Assembly (NCBI GenBank): GCA_009663005.1
Contig: VIGQ01000450.1
Location: 27,501-45,547 of the forward strand
Direction of reading: 5' to 3'
DNA from: Actinidia chinensis
Taxonomy: Eukaryota > Streptophyta > Magnoliopsida > Ericales > Actinidiaceae
Length of the DNA stretch: 18,047 nucleotides
Part shown: one piece after another, positions 15,024-18,047 of the stretch
Layout of the letters: every line of letters starts with the position of its first letter
Numbering within the stretch: the stretch's first letter is position 1
Translations under genes and position numbers: made by a program
The notes under the pieces: generated by a model
What the model saw: only the letters and a program-made list of their open reading frames with translations
Databases searched by the model: none
Told to the model about the DNA's origin: nothing

Positions 15024-15920
15024 TGTTAAAATAAACGTTTTGATTTTGATGATCACAATTGATAAAAGCTAAGTCAAGTCTAAATATTTGTTAAAAATCA
15101 TTGATAATAAGGCAATACAACAATGATTTTAAAAATAAACTTACACTCGATTAAAGTGAGAACTGAAACTCTCCAGAAGCCACATTTGATTTTATTGTGT
15201 ATACAAAAGTGGTAGAAGTGTTAGTTTAATACTCAAACTCAAATTGATAACTTAACAACATGATTTGATAACTGAAACAAAGCTTCTGAGCTATCTGTCT
15301 AAAGTTCGATCGACCAAACTTGTCGGCCGAAGTTAAAGGGCACAGTCGAAGTCTGAAACAAACAAAACAAGTTATCAAGATGTTCACTGGAATCTAAGTT
15401 CAGCGATGATCGAAGTTCAGAAGGGCACTACTGAAGTCAGAAAGGTCAACCGAATGCAAAGTAAATCAAAGTTATTTAACAAGACTAACTCTCTGGAATT
15501 TTAGTTATATGACAACCGAAGTTGACATTCGATCGACCGAAGTTCAGAGAGGCACGACAAAAGTTTTGAAGGCACAACCGAACTCAAGAGGCACAACCTA
15601 AGTCCAAGAAGGTAAAATAGAGCAACAGACTTACTCTCCGAAAATTCAATGCATTGACGACCAAAGGTAAAGTTTGGTTGACCGAAGTTTGAAAGTTTGA
15701 TCTTATACGTCCAAATCAAAGATTCAACGGCTGTGATTAAATTAGAATGGCTAAATCAGTGTATTTAATGCTACAACAACCATATTCATCTTTTGGCTCA
15801 CATACTTGCTATATCTATAAGTCTATTATTTGTGTAAGTTTTGAGAATAAATTTTTAATTGGCCACTAAACCTTAACAAACCTATTTCAACCTCCCTCAT
15901 AGTTTGTTTTCTAGCTAACA
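15024..15920 (+). repeat. 3' LTR of element 2, with internal deletion
   Basis: It is colinear with 8979-10271 and ends CTAGCTAACA. It lacks about 420 bases corresponding to 9725-10146 of the 5' LTR: CTTTTGG (15790-15796) is joined directly to the CATACTTGCTATATC block. The lost part contains the TATA box and most of R/U5, so this copy has no core promoter. It also has about 40 extra bases near 15188-15227 and lacks about 20 bases of the CCGAAGTT cluster. Point differences are frequent, showing an old insertion. The minus-strand frame 15501-15719 is not a gene. Confidence 0.88.
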
Positions 15921-15925
15921 AGCCC

Positions 15926-16098
15926 GATGACAACTAATCTGGTGAACTAATCCCATAGTCCATTAGCTAATGCCCACTTAAAGACCTGTCTCGTATAGAT
16001 TAACGCAACTATCAAACCTGAGACCGTGAAATGGAAAAGTATTCCAAGTTCCTTAAGACCTAGACCACTGACCCAACCCATAGAATTATTTCATATCA
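15926..16098 (-). mobile_element. tRNA-derived SINE-like segment, copy B
   Basis: On the minus strand AGTGGTCTAGGTC (A-box-like, about 16066-16054) is followed 49 bases on by AGGTTTGATAG (B-box-like, about 16019-16009). Then come GGACTATGGGATTAGTTCAC (about 15962-15943) and, after skipping element 2, GGGTTGGATACC (8979 side). This string of words (tRNA-like promoter, GGGATTAGTC-type body) resembles widely dispersed plant tRNA-related SINEs. It contains the target site of element 2. Degenerate; the family name is not claimed. Confidence 0.45.
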
Positions 16099-16150
16099 CT
16101 CAATTAACATGTAACTTCACTTCGGCAGGGATGGTTGGGGGGCTAAATAT
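15926..16150 (-). repeat. DUF247 5' flank, copy B (distal part)
   Basis: This is the continuation of copy B beyond element 2. 16013-16148 matches copy A at 8462-8612: shared GACCTAGACCA, TCACTxAATTAACATGTAA, CTTCACTTxGGCAGGGATGG and GGCTAAATA. Copy A has a 15-base insert after ACATGTAA that is absent here. Together with 8897-8978 it shows that the upstream region of the DUF247 gene was tandemly duplicated before element 2 arrived. Confidence 0.75.
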
Positions 16151-16265
16151 TTAAAATTTGAAAGGAATCAATGTTCTTATGTTTCTCTATTAGTTTAGAA
16201 AGGAAGGGTTTTGGGTGGTAAGTACTGAATGCCGTTTTAATCAAATTTCAATTAAAATTACATTA

Positions 16266-16762
16266 TGTTGTATTGTCGGAATTGGTACAGTTGATTGTAA
16301 TGTGGGACCCACATTATTAATATATATTTGGAAAATCTACATGATTAAGAAGTTTTTTTCTAAATGACGATTTGGATCTTGGTTGGCCAATAAATAGTCT
16401 TAAAGAGGTCGGGCTACGGTTCTAGAGAGATGAGAAAGTGGTGAGGAAAAAAAAGTGATGTAAGGAGTGAGATAAAAAATACGCACATGTGAGCGATAAT
16501 CAACTACTATTGAGCATGGCTCGGGTAGGGACGTGAGTTTTGATTATTTTTGTCTTTATCATGTATTCTTTATTTTTTCTCGTATAATGAATGTAATATC
16601 TTTTATCTCCCGTAGATATAATTAATTTGGGCCAAACCATATAAACTTAGTATTTTCTCTTTTTCTAAGTATGTATGTTAATGTACTTAATTATTTATTC
16701 ATTACTGTTGATTTGCTTCCGTTGCGAGTGAAATAGTGAAATAAGCAATAAAAATTCTAACA
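16266..16762 (+). mobile_element. Probable solo Copia LTR
   Basis: CTCCCGTAGATATAATTAAT (16608-16627), followed by TTGGGCCAAACCATATAAAC, parallels the U5 block CTCCGTGGACGTAGGC...GGGCCGAACCACGTAA of plant Copia LTRs; the same block occurs in element 1 (1405-1440). Upstream are CCAATAAATAG (TATA-like, about 16387) and a purine-rich GAGAGATGAGAAAGTGG segment, as in an R region. The end would be TTCTAACA at 16762. The start is uncertain: TGTTGTATTG at 16266 or TGTCGGAATT at 16274. Flanking 5-mers do not clearly match. No internal region follows, hence solo LTR. Confidence 0.45.
16299..16315. promoter_or_regulatory. Perfect palindrome with a TCP-like site (GTGGGACCCAC)
   Basis: AATGTGGG, a central A, then CCCACATT: 8 bp arms with one central base. 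The core GTGGGACCCAC fits the GTGGGNCCC type of site known for plant TCP transcription factors. It lies in the presumed U3 of the solo LTR. Binding is inference. Confidence 0.5.
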
Positions 16763-17571
16763 TAAATTTACTCTCTAATAAGAAAAATTATATTATTTAT
16801 TAGTTGCTTTAATAATCAAAACTATGTCGTTTTGGATTTGCTCACCAATAAACAAAAACTACACAATTTTGGTATAAGGTTTAGAAAAGACGAAATAACA
16901 TTAGAGTTCTAATCGTCCACAATTACCGTATTCTGGAAAGAGAGAGAGTTATGACGGAGTGCCTTCTGACAACCACCATTGCTCTAGCCGCGGTCACCAA
17001 TTAAATTCCACTGTTTTGAACAAATTACTCTTTTAAAAACTATTTGCCGTTTTGAAAAGCAAAATTATTTTTAATTTTTTATGTACTATTTTTCACTACT
17101 ACCACCGTCATCACTGCTCAAAACAGTAAAATTCTATTATTTGCTATTGGTATTCCACTATTCCGAAAAAATAAATTTTATTATATTAGGAAGTTACCCG
17201 CAAAAGTCACAAGCGTCGAAAAAGTCGTCGGTGTCCGGCCAAAAAGTCGTCAACGCTAGCAGTGAAGGTGTAGTGGGGTGTGGGAAAAAATTGTGGCAGT
17301 AGCATACAAAGTAACAGGAGTATGAGGATAAATTGTGTGGGGTGTACAAAGTAACAAGGATATTTTTTTCTATTTTGGCTAAATAAAATTCTGGTTTTAG
17401 AGGTTTTTAGATGGCCCAATTAAGCTAAAAAGTAAGCTACGACCACCACCACGACCCCCCAAAAAAAAAGTGAGGTAGATTCAGAGAATCGGGACCCAAT
17501 TAAGAGCTAATGAGGACATATGAATTGTAGAGCACAGGTTAGCACATCTTATACTTCCTGAAGAGCAATAA
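16763..17571. other. Intergenic DNA, no gene recognised
   Basis: Mostly AT-rich. The overlapping frames at 17081-17302 (plus) and 17207-17419 (minus) have no domain. A less AT-rich part at 17190-17300 repeats AAAAGTCGTC (17219, 17240). TACAAAGTAACA is repeated 40 bases apart (17305 and 17345). These are small local duplications, possibly of transposon origin. Confidence 0.3.
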
Positions 17572-17929
17572 GAGCATCACCAGCAGGCACCTCATTGGTT
17601 GGTTTTAAACAAACGAGAGAGACAAATCACCAAAATAAGGCTACAACAATTTCTTCAACAAGCATTCCTATGTAACACTGAGGATGGTACGGGGTAGATA
17701 ATCGGTAGTATTCATCCCCTAGGCCTTTTTTTATATTTTTGGTTGGATTTCTATTTTAAATTATGTGAATCATTTCAAAATTCGTTCAAACAAAAAAAAT
17801 ACTTTAATTGATAACCTGCAAATTCTTTTTTTAAAATAAAATAGGAGCCATTTAGAATGGTTAAAATAAATAATTTTTTTTAAGTAGACAGGTTAAAGAG
17901 GCAAAGCCTAGGAGCTGCTGGTGTTGATC
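17572..17929. mobile_element. MITE with CACCAGCAG terminal inverted repeats
   Basis: GAGCATCACCAGCAGGCACC (17572-17591) is matched inverted by GAGCTGCTGGTGTTGATC (17912-17929), sharing the block CACCAGCAG and the outer GA-CA bases. The pattern GAGCATCxCCAGCAG at a terminus is common among plant MITEs. The inside is AT-rich and non-coding, total about 358 bp. Flanking triplets TAA (17569-17571) and CAA (17930-17932) could be a mutated 3 bp TWA-like target duplication, which would suggest the PIF/Harbinger (Tourist) group, but this is weak. Confidence 0.6.
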
Positions 17930-18047
17930 CAACAATTAATAGTGTAACTAAACCAATATAAACATGGGAAGAGACTAACCTGCAAATTCTTTTGGCTAGA
18001 AGTAACTTGGACTTTGGCAGCCGAGACGTTAGATCTGGTTATTTCTA
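17930..18047. other. Terminal stretch with a 17 bp repeat of MITE-internal sequence
   Basis: AACCTGCAAATTCTTTT occurs at 17813-17829 inside the MITE and at 17977-17993 just outside it, in direct orientation. Nothing else is recognised up to the window end. Confidence 0.45.

Larger units (their letters stand above)
8979..15920 (+). mobile_element. Element 2: large nested Ty1/Copia retrotransposon
   Basis: Two colinear LTRs (8979-10271 and 15024-15920), a tRNA-iMet-like PBS, a decayed gag and purine tracts before the 3' LTR define a plus-strand Copia element. Flanks AACCC (8974-8978) and AGCCC (15921-15925) are a probable 5 bp target duplication with one change. The insertion interrupts copy B of the DUF247 flank, inside its SINE-like segment. 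Integrase, reverse transcriptase and RNase H are absent; from about 11738 the interior is a different, LARD-like retroelement. It is therefore doubly non-autonomous and nested. Confidence 0.85.

Noticed and set aside
16934..17004. Short ORF starting ATGACGGAGTGCC
   Set aside because: Only 17 codons, no similarity, no supporting context.
17419..17470. Possible MULE or other terminal repeat around the CCACCACCACGACCCCCC stretch
   Set aside because: Only low-complexity sequence; no inverted partner seen.

Overview
This window looks like a repeat-rich, mostly intergenic piece of an angiosperm nuclear genome, probably a eudicot. It is AT-rich, has no bacterial gene structure, and carries plant Ty1/Copia retrotransposons primed by initiator tRNA-Met, MITE-like and SINE-like sequences, and one gene of the plant-specific DUF247 (UPF0481) family. 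I see no intact protein-coding gene, tRNA, rRNA or CRISPR array. The species cannot be told from the sequence alone.

Layout. 1-392 appears to be the end of a hAT-like DNA transposon. 393-981 is unassigned and contains a C-rich block. 982-4535 is a short Copia element (element 1) with two LTRs, PBS, broken gag, a protease remnant and a polypurine tract, but no integrase, reverse transcriptase or RNase H. Its leader carries a 30-31 bp minisatellite, and its 3' part carries a row of 21-22 bp hairpin units. 4536-6956 is AT-rich DNA with a promoter/5'UTR-like patch near 6100-6360 and a hAT-type MITE candidate at 6513-6778. 7019-8364 (minus strand) is a nearly full-length but disabled DUF247 gene.

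Upstream of DUF247 (higher coordinates), its 5' flank, including the apparent splice acceptor and a tRNA-derived SINE-like segment, is present twice. The second copy has lost the ATG and was later split by a large Copia element (element 2, 8979-15920), with a probable diverged 5 bp target duplication. Element 2 has its own LTRs, PBS and a decayed gag with a CCHC zinc knuckle. Its pol genes are missing and the space is filled by another, LARD-like retroelement (about 11738-14790). That inner element carries fragments resembling the 'putative plant transposon protein' ORF and four regularly spaced pairs of a 12 bp palindrome. The second half of the duplicated DUF247 flank resumes at 15926. It is followed by a probable solo Copia LTR (about 16266-16762), unassigned DNA, and a MITE with CACCAGCAG terminal inverted repeats (17572-17929).

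History inferred from the nesting: SINE-like insertion next to a DUF247 gene, tandem duplication of the flank, insertion of element 2 into one copy, then insertion or recombination of the LARD-like unit into element 2, with decay throughout. The signals most worth a second look are the paired ACTACCGGTAGT palindromes, the hairpin array of element 1 with compensating stem changes, and the duplicated start-less DUF247 5' region.
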